Assembly (NCBI RefSeq): GCF_004122145.1
Contig: NZ_SBKQ01000007.1
Span: 124,001 to 188,000, forward strand
Origin: Flavobacterium piscinae
GTDB lineage: Bacteria; Bacteroidota; Bacteroidia; Flavobacteriales; Flavobacteriaceae
DNA: 64,000 nucleotides
Direction of reading: 5' to 3'
Made by a program: the position numbers and the translations under genes. Below the pieces are notes generated by a model that saw nothing but the letters and a program-made list of their open reading frames with translations, did no database searches and was not told the DNA's origin. Shown here one piece after another: positions 19,220 to 27,162 of this stretch; within the stretch, counting starts at the first letter, position 1, and each line of letters begins with the position of its first letter.

Positions 19220-19513
19220 TTAATTATAAAATTTAAAAGTCCTATATATTCTATTAATGGGAATACCAATTCCTTGGTTCAAAATCACACGATTCTTTGT
19301 TACACCGCATACTTTTGCTTCCACTACCTTCTTAGATTGATTGTCTTCAAAATAAATTTTAATCTTAAAATAATCAAGATTACCAAATGTTAATGCCATT
19401 TTCAACTCTGAAAGTCGTTGATGAATTGCTTCGTTTCTACTTAAAACATCGGACTTGGGGAACACGAGAGAAGAAATTTTCTCGTTTTCAATGGATTCGT
19501 AAACAGTAGCCAT
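19220..19513 (-). CDS. Uncharacterised small protein, paralogue B
   Basis: A 97-residue protein, same length and layout as its downstream neighbour: FPKSDVLSRNEA, then LSELKMALTFGNLDYFKIK, IYFED and VILNQGIGIPINRIYR. Identity between the two is moderate, so the duplication is not recent. There is no signal peptide or known motif. The short, acidic N-terminal part (ESIENEKISSLVFPK) matches the paralogue's (EPIEKETIHSLHFPQ). The function is unknown. Confidence 0.7.
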   Translation of the reverse strand: MATVYESIENEKISSLVFPKSDVLSRNEAIHQRLSELKMALTFGNLDYFKIKIYFEDNQSKKVVEAKVCGVTKNRVILNQGIGIPINRIYRTFKFYN

Positions 19514-19690
19514 AAATAGTCAATTTAGGTTAATAATAGATTTAAGGGGACTCAAATTTAACATAAATTTTTAAATAACAATACTTTTATTCATATTTTT
19601 TTAAAAAATATTTAAAAACAATCAAATTAAAATGAAGAAAAAGTTCAATTAAAAAAAAATCCCTTGAGCAATGCTTAAGAGATTTTACTG

Positions 19691-19764
19691 TCGGGATGAC
19701 TGGATTCGAACCAGCGACCCCTAGCACCCCATGCTAGTACGCTACCAGGCTGCGCTACATCCCG
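19691..19764 (-). tRNA. tRNA-Pro (anticodon GGG)
   Basis: The 74-nt tRNA on the minus strand has acceptor CGGGATG/CATCCCG, anticodon stem CTAGC/GCTAG with loop ATGGGGT (anticodon GGG), and T-arm CTGG-TTCGAAT-CCAG. The discriminator is A and CCA is not encoded. The rest of the 344-bp gap 19514-19857 is AT-rich with nothing recognised. Confidence 0.96.
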
Positions 19765-19857
19765 TAAAGTGATGGCAAAAGTAAGGGTTTGAAATAAATA
19801 ACACAAAAATTATACTGCAGAAATTTTCAAATTCATACTTTTATTTAAAAATATATC

Positions 19858-20343
19858 ATGAAAATTATTGTTTCAATTTTTATAACGCTTGTTTTTCAAA
19901 CAACTATAGCCCAATCCCAAACCACAACCATCTACCTCATTCGTCATGCCGAAAAAGCAGATAGTTCTCAAAATCCCGAACTTTCTGAGGAAGGTTTAAA
20001 AAGAGCCGTGAGATGGACTAAATATTTTGAGCAAAAAAATATAGATTTCTTTTACACTACGCTCACTCGAAGAACACAAATGACTTGCAGTACGATTGCT
20101 ACATCCAAACAAAAGGAAATGATTTTTTATGATTTTTCTAAATTCACATTAAAAGAAGTTATAGAAAAACATCCCGGAAAAACAATTTTAATAGTTGGCC
20201 ACAGTAACACTGTTCCAAAACAAATTAATGATTTTATCGGGGAGGAAATCTATCAGAAAATCGATGAAAACGAATTTGGTAATCTTTATACGATTACGAT
20301 AAAAGGAAATAAAATTGAGCACAAACTCACTCATCACAAATAA
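19858..20343 (+). CDS. Secreted histidine-phosphatase (phosphoglycerate mutase-like, SixA-type)
   Basis: A 161-residue protein with a signal peptide (MKIIVSIFITLVFQTTIAQS). The RHG-type catalytic motif is LIRHAEKAD (phospho-accepting His ~28), and the second His is in ILIVGHSNTVP. The Arg in TTLTRRTQMTC completes the phosphate pocket. Members hydrolyse phosphoesters; the periplasmic substrate is unknown. It is monocistronic and ends in a terminator shared with the convergent subtilase gene. Confidence 0.88.
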   Translation: MKIIVSIFITLVFQTTIAQSQTTTIYLIRHAEKADSSQNPELSEEGLKRAVRWTKYFEQKNIDFFYTTLTRRTQMTCSTIATSKQKEMIFYDFSKFTLKEVIEKHPGKTILIVGHSNTVPKQINDFIGEEIYQKIDENEFGNLYTITIKGNKIEHKLTHHK

Positions 20344-20344
20344 A

Positions 20345-20370
20345 AAAAGCCTCTTTAAAGAGGCCTTTTA
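20345..20370. terminator. Bidirectional terminator between the phosphatase and subtilase genes
   Basis: AAAGCCTCTTTAAAGAGGCCTTTT is a nearly perfect palindrome with A-rich left and T-rich right flanks, so it can serve both converging genes. Confidence 0.85.
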
Positions 20371-20389
20371 ATTGTATGATAAATCTTTT

Positions 20390-21904
20390 TTATTGAACTG
20401 CAGTTAATGCATTGATAATTCCGTGTCCGAATTGTGAATTTTTAGTGGGGTAAAATTGTGATGATTGTTTCATCTTAGTCAATACCTGATCTTTTGTCCA
20501 CGATGGATTTTTTGCCCAAACCAAAGCTGCAATACCAGCTGTAGTTGCCGTTGCTACTGATGATCCACCTACATAATCCGCTTGGTTGTTATAATAACTT
20601 AATACAGGTACCGTATTGTTACTTCCGGCACGTTGCATCATGATGGTGAAGTCAATTTCGCTTCCGCTATGGCATACATCACATTTTTGATATGTTGAGG
20701 CTTCTTTAATTCCGGTTACTGCAACTGTTTCCGGTATCCAAGCTGGAAAAATAACACCTACAAAATTGGTGAATGAAGTAGATGTTCCTCCGGCACAAAA
20801 AATTAATTTCCCTCTATTGTTTGCATACCGAACACCATCTGTTATCCTTCCTACAGAAAAAATATGTCCCATGGACATTGAAATTATTTTTACATCTGAA
20901 CGGTTTCCTAAAGCAGTAAATGCATTTTGAACACCTCTTTGCTCATGATACCCATTCAAAACCACATCAGAAGAAGCTCGATAGGAAACCAAATTGGCAT
21001 TGTATGCCACTCCAACCGGTAACCCGGAATTGTTTCTAGGAGCTGTAGCTACAGAAGCCATACTGGTTCCGTGACTACATAAATCGTTTACTCCATCTGT
21101 TGTAGTGGACCATGGCCATATTGAATCCACATATGTTCCATATTTTTGAACATAACGTCCGGAAGATTGACCTGTGTTAAAACTACCATTCATTAAAGAT
21201 TGTTGTGGTGATAATCCTGTGTCAACTACACCAATAGTTATTCCACCTCCGGATGTTAAAGACCAAGCTGCAGGAATATTGTGTTTGTAAAAAGCCCAAG
21301 GAACTCTGGCATTAGGTGAAACAGTAGTAAAATCAGCGGTACTTAATGTGGATGAACTGTAGCCACAACCGGAACTGGATTGAATTTGATTTTCACCGGG
21401 ATTACCTTGATTTTCAAATGTAAAATAGCGATAATCTGCCGGCTCAACATAACGAACGTTTCTGTTTCTTCGAAGTGCCTCTAAAGTCTCTTGTTTAGTG
21501 ATTCGAACATCAATTAAATTTAAAAAAGGATCTTCATAAATTACAATATCTTCTGTTTGATCGGTTTCATAGCGTTTAATCAGATTTAAAATCTCGGTCT
21601 GCATTTGACTAGCCGAATTGGATTGCGAACGATCAAAATCATTGGCATTCTTACCAAATCCAATTGTAACTAAATTGTCACCTTTTACAACTGCACTCCA
21701 CAACATGTGCGTGCTGGCTTCTTTCCAATAAAACTTTTTACCATTTTGATTAAATGAGTTGATTTTGTCATTAATCTGTCGGGCTGTTAAAGGTTCTTGC
21801 TGATTTTCAATGGTGATTAATTCTTCTTTATAATCCTCTTCTTTGGAACAAGAAGCAAAAACCAATAATGCCAATACTGAAATTTTGAATACTTTTTTTG
21901 TCAT
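20390..21904 (-). CDS. S8-family (subtilisin-like) serine peptidase lipoprotein
   Basis: A 504-residue lipoprotein protease. The signal sequence ends in LLVFASCSKEE with the lipidated Cys at 19. After a propeptide-like region (~25-160), the catalytic triad is Asp228 (GVVDTGLS), His278 (CSHGTSMAS) and Ser449 (GGSSVATAT). The oxyanion Asn may be in the RNNSG/AYNANL region. No type IX sorting tail is present, so lipid anchoring is the likely location signal. A CDVCHSG pair near residues 408-413 resembles a haem-c motif but lies inside the protease fold and is probably coincidental. Confidence 0.92.
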   Translation of the reverse strand: MTKKVFKISVLALLVFASCSKEEDYKEELITIENQQEPLTARQINDKINSFNQNGKKFYWKEASTHMLWSAVVKGDNLVTIGFGKNANDFDRSQSNSASQMQTEILNLIKRYETDQTEDIVIYEDPFLNLIDVRITKQETLEALRRNRNVRYVEPADYRYFTFENQGNPGENQIQSSSGCGYSSSTLSTADFTTVSPNARVPWAFYKHNIPAAWSLTSGGGITIGVVDTGLSPQQSLMNGSFNTGQSSGRYVQKYGTYVDSIWPWSTTTDGVNDLCSHGTSMASVATAPRNNSGLPVGVAYNANLVSYRASSDVVLNGYHEQRGVQNAFTALGNRSDVKIISMSMGHIFSVGRITDGVRYANNRGKLIFCAGGTSTSFTNFVGVIFPAWIPETVAVTGIKEASTYQKCDVCHSGSEIDFTIMMQRAGSNNTVPVLSYYNNQADYVGGSSVATATTAGIAALVWAKNPSWTKDQVLTKMKQSSQFYPTKNSQFGHGIINALTAVQ

Positions 21905-21986
21905 ACTGTTAATTTTTTAGCTTGAGTACGACGAATATAGTAATAAAAAGATTTATTTTTTAAAAAGTTAATAAAAAGTTAATAAA

Positions 21987-22015
21987 AAAAAGTTGGTTTA
22001 TAAAAACCAACTTTT
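21987..22015 (-). terminator. Terminator downstream of the OmpW-like gene
   Basis: AAAAGTTGGTTT pairs with AAACCAACTTTT around a short AT loop. It lies 3' of the minus-strand gene that ends at 22046. Confidence 0.8.
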
Positions 22016-22045
22016 CAACATTAAAATGAGTAATTAACCAATTTT

Positions 22046-22729
22046 TTAAAATTTCATACCGAAGCCTAAGCCTACAATCCAAGGGTTAATTTCAACTTCT
22101 GCCGGAATTACTAATCCTTCTGCTAAATTTGTTGCATCAACGGAAACATCGGTTTTTAAGAACAAACGTTTTACGTCAAAGTTTACAAAAAACGTATCGT
22201 CAAACATCACATCAAAACCGACTTGAGCTGCAAAACCAATAGCATTATCATATTCAATAGCTTTGACAACATCACCTTCTTTTACATTGTAAAATAATGT
22301 ATAATTCAAACCTGCACCAACATAGGGTTTAAATTTTTTCTCTTTTAAAGGAAAAAAGTGATATTGAGCAGTCAACGTTGGAGGCAAAAGCATTACGCTT
22401 CCTAAATCCACATCAAAACTTGTTGGTCCGCCTATGGCAGAAATATCAGAACCAACTGTATTCACATCATGTTTTGCTGTCCCTAAGATTAATTCAGCAG
22501 CAAAATTTTTGGTAAAGAAATAAGTGAAATCTAATTCAGGTACAATGGCGTTGGAAATAGCGACATCTCCACCAATAATTCCGATTTTAGCACTTTCGTT
22601 TGGCACAACACCTATACCTCGCAAACGAACTTGCCATCTTTTAAAATCGTTACTTTTTTCTTCTTGAGCTTGTGTAAAAGTTGTTACAAATAATGACATT
22701 ACTACGAATGCATAAACTATTTTTTTCAT
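22046..22729 (-). CDS. OmpW-family outer-membrane beta-barrel protein
   Basis: A 227-residue outer-membrane protein with a signal peptide (MKKIVYAFVVMSLFVTTFTQAQ). Alternating amphipathic strands include WQVRLRGIGVVP, LDFTYFFTKNFAAEL and YVGAGLNYTLFYN, and it ends in a terminal aromatic residue (GFGMKF). These match the eight-stranded OmpW barrel. Such barrels allow small hydrophobic compounds through the outer membrane. It is monocistronic and divergent from smpB. Confidence 0.88.
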   Translation of the reverse strand: MKKIVYAFVVMSLFVTTFTQAQEEKSNDFKRWQVRLRGIGVVPNESAKIGIIGGDVAISNAIVPELDFTYFFTKNFAAELILGTAKHDVNTVGSDISAIGGPTSFDVDLGSVMLLPPTLTAQYHFFPLKEKKFKPYVGAGLNYTLFYNVKEGDVVKAIEYDNAIGFAAQVGFDVMFDDTFFVNFDVKRLFLKTDVSVDATNLAEGLVIPAEVEINPWIVGLGFGMKF

Positions 22730-22868
22730 TTTTTTGTTTATTTTGAATTATAGTTCAAAAGTAATTTTAACTAAAAACAGAAATACTGATAAAAGTCATT
22801 GAATGAAAAATATTTCTACATTATAAAATTTTAGTTTTAGTAAAATTTGTTCATACCTTTGTTCTCCT

Positions 22869-23321
22869 ATGCAAAAAACGATTAACATACTTAATAAAAG
22901 AGCTAAATTTGATTATGAAATTTTGGAACGATATGATGCCGGAATCGTTTTAACCGGAACCGAAATCAAATCCATCCGAATGGGAAAAGCGTCAATCACA
23001 GAAAGCTTTTGCGAATTTCATAATAATGAACTCTTTGTGATTAATTCACAAGTAGAAGAATATTTATTTGGAACCCACTATAACCACAAAGCCAAAAGCG
23101 AACGTAAACTTTTGCTGAATAGAAAAGAGTTAAAGAGTTTAGAAAAAAGTATGCAAAACAAGGGATTAACCATTGTGCCGTTGCGACTTTACATCAACGA
23201 AAAAGGTTTTGCCAAAATGGAAATTGCCCTTTGTCGCGGGAAGAAAAACTATGATAAACGCGAAACCATTAAAGACCGAGATACCAAACGCGACATTGAT
23301 CGGGTAAAGAAAAACTTTTAA
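22869..23321 (+). CDS. smpB: SsrA-binding protein
   Basis: The 150-residue tmRNA-binding protein works with tmRNA to rescue stalled ribosomes. It starts MQKTINILNKRAKFDYEILE and carries the family motifs GIVLTGTEIKSIR, ...GTHYNHKAKSERKLLL and a basic C-terminal tail (CRGKKNYDKRETIKDRDTKRD). Length and motifs are typical. tmRNA itself is not in this window. Confidence 0.97.
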   Translation: MQKTINILNKRAKFDYEILERYDAGIVLTGTEIKSIRMGKASITESFCEFHNNELFVINSQVEEYLFGTHYNHKAKSERKLLLNRKELKSLEKSMQNKGLTIVPLRLYINEKGFAKMEIALCRGKKNYDKRETIKDRDTKRDIDRVKKNF

Positions 23322-23451
23322 TTTTCCGGAATAATTATTTAATTGAATTACATAATTACACTGCGTTCGTAAGAGATAGCAGCGAAAAGTTCGACCAAAA
23401 CTTGAAGTGGAAGGCTATTAAGTTTTGAAAAAGTTTTTAAATCAAAAACAA

Positions 23452-23473
23452 ATGACTATTTTTGTCATGACAA
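23452..23473 (+). promoter_or_regulatory. Palindromic operator overlapping the -7 element of the HTH-Fic gene
   Basis: The perfect 12-bp palindrome TTGTCATGACAA lies at 23462-23473, and the wider ATGAC-N7-GTCAT at 23452-23468. They overlap the -7 element TATTTTTG (23457-23464), 20 bp before the ATG. The position suits repression by the gene's own XRE domain. Confidence 0.6.
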
Positions 23474-23483
23474 TTTTTAGAAG

Positions 23484-24533
23484 ATGAAAGATTTATTAAG
23501 AACAGCCCGAGAAAAGAAAAATTTAAAAACCCGTGAAGTAGCTCAACTTCTTGGGATAGATCAGGCTTTAATAAGTAAATTTGAAAGCGGTAACCGAAAA
23601 CCCACCCGAGAGCAAGTGACAAAACTAGCTTCGGTATTGGATATTGATTTTGAAACATTAATGGTAGCTTGGTTAAAGGAAAAAATTCTATATGAAATTG
23701 GTGACGATACACGTTTTGGAATCAAAGCCATGATGGTTGCAGAGAGTGAAATGAAATATGAACTCACGCAAAAAAAGAGAGAAGTATCAGCTTCTTTATT
23801 AAGGATTTTGAATGAAATTGATTCGCTTAAGAAATTATTAGACCAAAAAAGAACCTTTGACAGTTTTAGAATAGCTCAAGCTCTTGAATTGGAATATACG
23901 TTTGAAAGTAACCGAATTGAAGGAAATACATTAACCTTACGAGAAACCGATTTGGTTATTAACGAAGGATTAACCATTTCCGGAAAAAGCATGCGAGAAC
24001 ATTTGGAAGCCATTAATCATCATGAAGCGATTGGCTATATCAAACAATTGATGGAAAGCGGTTTTAGTTTTACTGAGCGTGAATTATTATCGATTCATAA
24101 TTTGATTCTTCGTGGGATAATTCCCGAAGATGCCGGCCGATACCGCAAGGTTCAAGTGATGATTAAAGGAAGTAGTCACATGCCACCTCAACCCTATCTG
24201 GTTGCCAAAGAAATGGAAAATTATTTTTTGTGGTATGAAAGTGAGAAAAAGAAATTACATCCTGTAGTTTTGGCTGCAGAATTGCATGAACGATTAGTTA
24301 CGATTCATCCTTTTATTGATGGAAACGGTAGAACTTCACGTTTGGTAATGAATTTGATTTTACTACAACACGGCTATGTAATTGCCAATATTAAAGGTGA
24401 TTATGACAATCGAATGAACTATTACAATGCGTTAGAAACCGCTCAAACCAAAAACAATAAAGAAGATTTTTTACTCTATATTGCTCAAATTGAAAAGGAA
24501 AGTTTAGAACGCTATTTAAGTATAATTGGTTAA
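23484..24533 (+). CDS. Fic-domain protein with N-terminal XRE helix-turn-helix (class II inhibitory motif)
   Basis: A 349-residue protein. Residues 1-60 form an XRE/Cro-type HTH (VAQLLGIDQALISKFESGNR). Residues 142-148 (SNRIEGN) fit the (S/T)xxxE(G/N) inhibitory motif in the class II position, upstream of the core. The Fic core motif HPFIDGNGRTSR is at 275-286 and is complete. Fic enzymes usually transfer AMP to target proteins, and the Glu in the inhibitory helix keeps them idle. The HTH and the palindrome over its promoter suggest autoregulation. No partner antitoxin gene is adjacent. The target is unknown. Confidence 0.92.
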   Translation: MKDLLRTAREKKNLKTREVAQLLGIDQALISKFESGNRKPTREQVTKLASVLDIDFETLMVAWLKEKILYEIGDDTRFGIKAMMVAESEMKYELTQKKREVSASLLRILNEIDSLKKLLDQKRTFDSFRIAQALELEYTFESNRIEGNTLTLRETDLVINEGLTISGKSMREHLEAINHHEAIGYIKQLMESGFSFTERELLSIHNLILRGIIPEDAGRYRKVQVMIKGSSHMPPQPYLVAKEMENYFLWYESEKKKLHPVVLAAELHERLVTIHPFIDGNGRTSRLVMNLILLQHGYVIANIKGDYDNRMNYYNALETAQTKNNKEDFLLYIAQIEKESLERYLSIIG

Positions 24534-24536
24534 TAA

Positions 24537-24560
24537 AAAAACCCGCTTTGGCGGGTTTTG
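24537..24560. terminator. Bidirectional terminator between the Fic and cyanophycinase-like genes
   Basis: The stem ACCCGC/GCGGGT with a 4-nt loop is flanked by A and T runs and lies between two converging genes. Confidence 0.85.
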
Positions 24561-24564
24561 AATT

Positions 24565-25845
24565 TTAATATTTAATTATTTTTTTAGTTTTTATTTGATT
24601 TTCTTCTTCAATCTGAACGACATAAATACCCGGACTTATTATAGTTGTGTCAATTTTTTCACCAGTATAATTTTCTTTTTCCAATACGCTCCTACCCTGA
24701 ACATCGAATAATGTAATTTTAGCAGAAGATATACCTTTAATAGAAAAATTAGTCGAAAACGGATTAGGTGAAACTTGAAAAACCGTTTCAGAAAAATCAT
24801 TTACGGTTAAAGAACAGTCTATCGGTGTACCGGGAAGTGAAGCAAATATACCGTTATTTATAGACCAATGTTCCCAACTTCCACCGGAATTTGAACCGCT
24901 TTCCCAATTGCTCATGTCAAAAAAATGTTCACCGTTCATCGTTCCCGGAACTTTATACACTTTTAAAGCTTGCCCGTTGTAATTCCACGTTAACGGTACA
25001 CCTGACTGAATGGTTTCAATATTATTTGGATTACTACAATTGGCTTGTACAAAAAAGGCATATTCTTCATAAGCCGGATATTCGCCAAAAACGCTGGCTT
25101 TTCCGTTTTCATCAATGCAAATCGCAACATATTCATTGGCGGCTACTCCTTTTACATTCACATTCAAATCATTTTTAAAACGAGCAATAAAGGTGCTTTG
25201 TCTTCCTCTTCGGTCGGGATTATCATAATGTGTATCGGTAATCACATTTTCTAAATACGGAACGGAAAGAAAATCATCATAACCCAACGTTACATTGGGA
25301 TGATAAGGATTATTCATCGCCTGTGAGGAGGTAACTGAACCATTTTGAGCATTGAAATATTTGCCGCTTAAAATCGCCATTCCGGCACTTGTTCCGCCAA
25401 TTGGAGCGTTTTTTACATTGATGTGTTGATTGAGTAAATCTTCTAATGCATTGTCTTTAAAAAACGAAACATAATTCAATTGATCACCACCGGCAAACCA
25501 AATCATTTCGGCATTAGCCACTTTATCTAAAACGTATGGATTCGTGGCTCCCGCAACAGATGTAATAACTAAGGTTTCTACTGAATTGACTGTAATTCCT
25601 AATTCTGAATACAAATAATTATTATAACCGTTACTTCCAGAGCTTCTCAATACTACAACATCTCCTCCATTGGCTTTTTGAAGTAACCATTTCATCGCTT
25701 CATTGTGTTCAGAAGCTCCGCCCATTAGGCAAACACCAAATTCCGGTGTTGTGGTTATATTGGTTGAATTTCCTGTAAAATAACTAGTATAACCTTGAGC
25801 ATTAAGAAAAAATGGAACCAGCAGAAAGAGTAGTTGTTTAAGCAT
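24565..25845 (-). CDS. Secreted cyanophycinase-like peptidase (S51 type) with T9SS sorting domain
   Basis: A 426-residue secreted protein. It has a signal peptide (LLFLLVPFFLNAQG) and an S51/cyanophycinase-like domain (~35-330), with the nucleophile Ser153 in IGGTSAGMA, FAGGDQ at 118-122, and the DTHYDNPDRRGR region. The C-terminal ~75 residues are a type IX secretion sorting tail (VSPNPFSTNFSIKG, ending IKTKKIIKY). Export to the cell surface or medium is therefore expected. Cyanophycinases cleave cyanophycin or other Asp-dipeptides; the actual substrate is unproven. Confidence 0.88.
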   Translation of the reverse strand: MLKQLLFLLVPFFLNAQGYTSYFTGNSTNITTTPEFGVCLMGGASEHNEAMKWLLQKANGGDVVVLRSSGSNGYNNYLYSELGITVNSVETLVITSVAGATNPYVLDKVANAEMIWFAGGDQLNYVSFFKDNALEDLLNQHINVKNAPIGGTSAGMAILSGKYFNAQNGSVTSSQAMNNPYHPNVTLGYDDFLSVPYLENVITDTHYDNPDRRGRQSTFIARFKNDLNVNVKGVAANEYVAICIDENGKASVFGEYPAYEEYAFFVQANCSNPNNIETIQSGVPLTWNYNGQALKVYKVPGTMNGEHFFDMSNWESGSNSGGSWEHWSINNGIFASLPGTPIDCSLTVNDFSETVFQVSPNPFSTNFSIKGISSAKITLFDVQGRSVLEKENYTGEKIDTTIISPGIYVVQIEEENQIKTKKIIKY

Positions 25846-25893
25846 AGTTTTAATTTTTATAAAAATAGGAAAATATTTTAATTTATCTGAAAC

Positions 25894-26535
25894 CTAATTC
25901 TTATCTTCTAACAACGGAACAAATCGAAACTCACCAAATTCATGTTTTTCAAATTGGGTTTCGTTTTTGCGGATTAATAAGGTCATGATTTGTTCTTTTT
26001 CCCCAAGCGGAATGACCAGCCTTCCTCCTATTTTTAGCTGAGCCATTAATGGTTTTGGAATAATAGGGGCACCGGCTGTAACAATAATACTGTCAAAAGG
26101 AGCGTAATTTGGAAGACCTTTGTATCCATCTCCAAAGGATAAGTGTTTTGGACGTATCCCTAATTTAGGTAATAATAACGATGTGCTTTTAAATAACTCA
26201 TTTTGGCGTTCAACTGAATACACTTTAGCTCCCATTTTGCATAAAACCGCCGTTTGATATCCCGAACCTGTACCGATTTCCAAAACTTTATCATCCTTTT
26301 TTACTTCCAATAATTGCGATTGAAAAGCAACGGTAAATGGTTGAGAAATCGTTTGCCCGGCTCCAATTGGAAAAGCCTTATCCTGATAAGCAAATTGTTC
26401 AAAACCGGAATCTAAAAACAAATGTCTCGGAATTTTTTTTATGGCTTCCAACACATTTTTGTCAGTAATTCCTTTTTCTTGCAAAAGCTTAACCAATTGA
26501 TTTCGAAGTCCTTGATGTTTTTCAGTATCTCTCAC
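25894..26535 (-). CDS. pcm: Protein-L-isoaspartate O-methyltransferase
   Basis: A 213-residue SAM-dependent enzyme that methylates damaged L-isoaspartyl residues so they can be repaired. The family motifs are AIKKIPRHLFLD, IGAGQTISQPF (active-site region), VLEIGTGSGYQTAVL (SAM motif I) and PFDSIIVTAGAP. Length and start are typical. It lies 48 bp upstream of the cyanophycinase-like gene. Both act on aspartyl chemistry, though this may be chance. Confidence 0.95.
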   Translation of the reverse strand: MRDTEKHQGLRNQLVKLLQEKGITDKNVLEAIKKIPRHLFLDSGFEQFAYQDKAFPIGAGQTISQPFTVAFQSQLLEVKKDDKVLEIGTGSGYQTAVLCKMGAKVYSVERQNELFKSTSLLLPKLGIRPKHLSFGDGYKGLPNYAPFDSIIVTAGAPIIPKPLMAQLKIGGRLVIPLGEKEQIMTLLIRKNETQFEKHEFGEFRFVPLLEDKN

Positions 26536-26600
26536 ATTAGTAATCGTTTTGTTTGAATAAAATTAAATTAAAGAAGGCTAAATCTAAAAAAATAAACCTT

Positions 26601-26999
26601 TTAAACGAGTGAATTTATAATCTTCTTTATATTATTAATCAGAATACCTTCATGCGAATTGTGATATACGCATTTTCCCTCATAGAAGAGTAAAATTTGA
26701 GGAGATTGATGTATTACATCAAAACGAGTTGCAACTTCATTGGAAATGTTTCTGTATTCTAATAAATCCAAATAATACGATTTAACTTTATTCTCTTCAA
26801 AATCATATTCGTTTTCAAAGTTCTTCAACGCAAAACGGCTGATGCTGCATCGTGTGCTGTGTTTAAATAATAAAACCGGTTGTTGATGTGATAATTCGAC
26901 TATTTCATTAAGCTGACCTAAATCTATCAGCATCCTCCATCCTACTTTAGAAGATTTCTCCTCTTCTGAATTCCCAAATAAACTAGAAAAAAGATTCAT
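26601..26999 (-). CDS. ytxJ: Bacillithiol-system redox protein YtxJ (monothiol bacilliredoxin-like)
   Basis: A 132-residue thioredoxin-fold protein with a single active-site Cys in FKHSTRCSISRFAL, the hallmark of YtxJ. It continues YYLDLLEYRNISNE, then SPQILLFYEGK (cis-Pro) and HNSHEGI. The role is de-bacillithiolation or a linked thiol exchange in the cytoplasm. The bacillithiol biosynthesis gene bshB1 lies 3.7 kb away. It is divergent from clpB. Confidence 0.9.
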   Translation of the reverse strand: MNLFSSLFGNSEEEKSSKVGWRMLIDLGQLNEIVELSHQQPVLLFKHSTRCSISRFALKNFENEYDFEENKVKSYYLDLLEYRNISNEVATRFDVIHQSPQILLFYEGKCVYHNSHEGILINNIKKIINSLV

Positions 27000-27162
27000 T
27001 TTTGACGTATTTTAAGACATTTTGACTTGCTTTTCAACTATTTTATTCGAAAAAACAGTCATTTTGTCTTGATTTGTGCTTTGGAATAGTAGTTGACTAA
27101 ACCTCAACAAAGATATCAAATTAATAGGCATTTTTTGTCTGAATAATATAAAAACACATCAA

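Noticed and set aside
20670..20700. Haem-c motif CDVCH in the subtilase
   Set aside because: It lies inside the protease fold between catalytic residues, so it is probably a chance match.
23484..24533. Toxin-antitoxin module around the Fic gene
   Set aside because: No small partner gene lies on either side; inhibition is probably internal, by the SNRIEGN motif.
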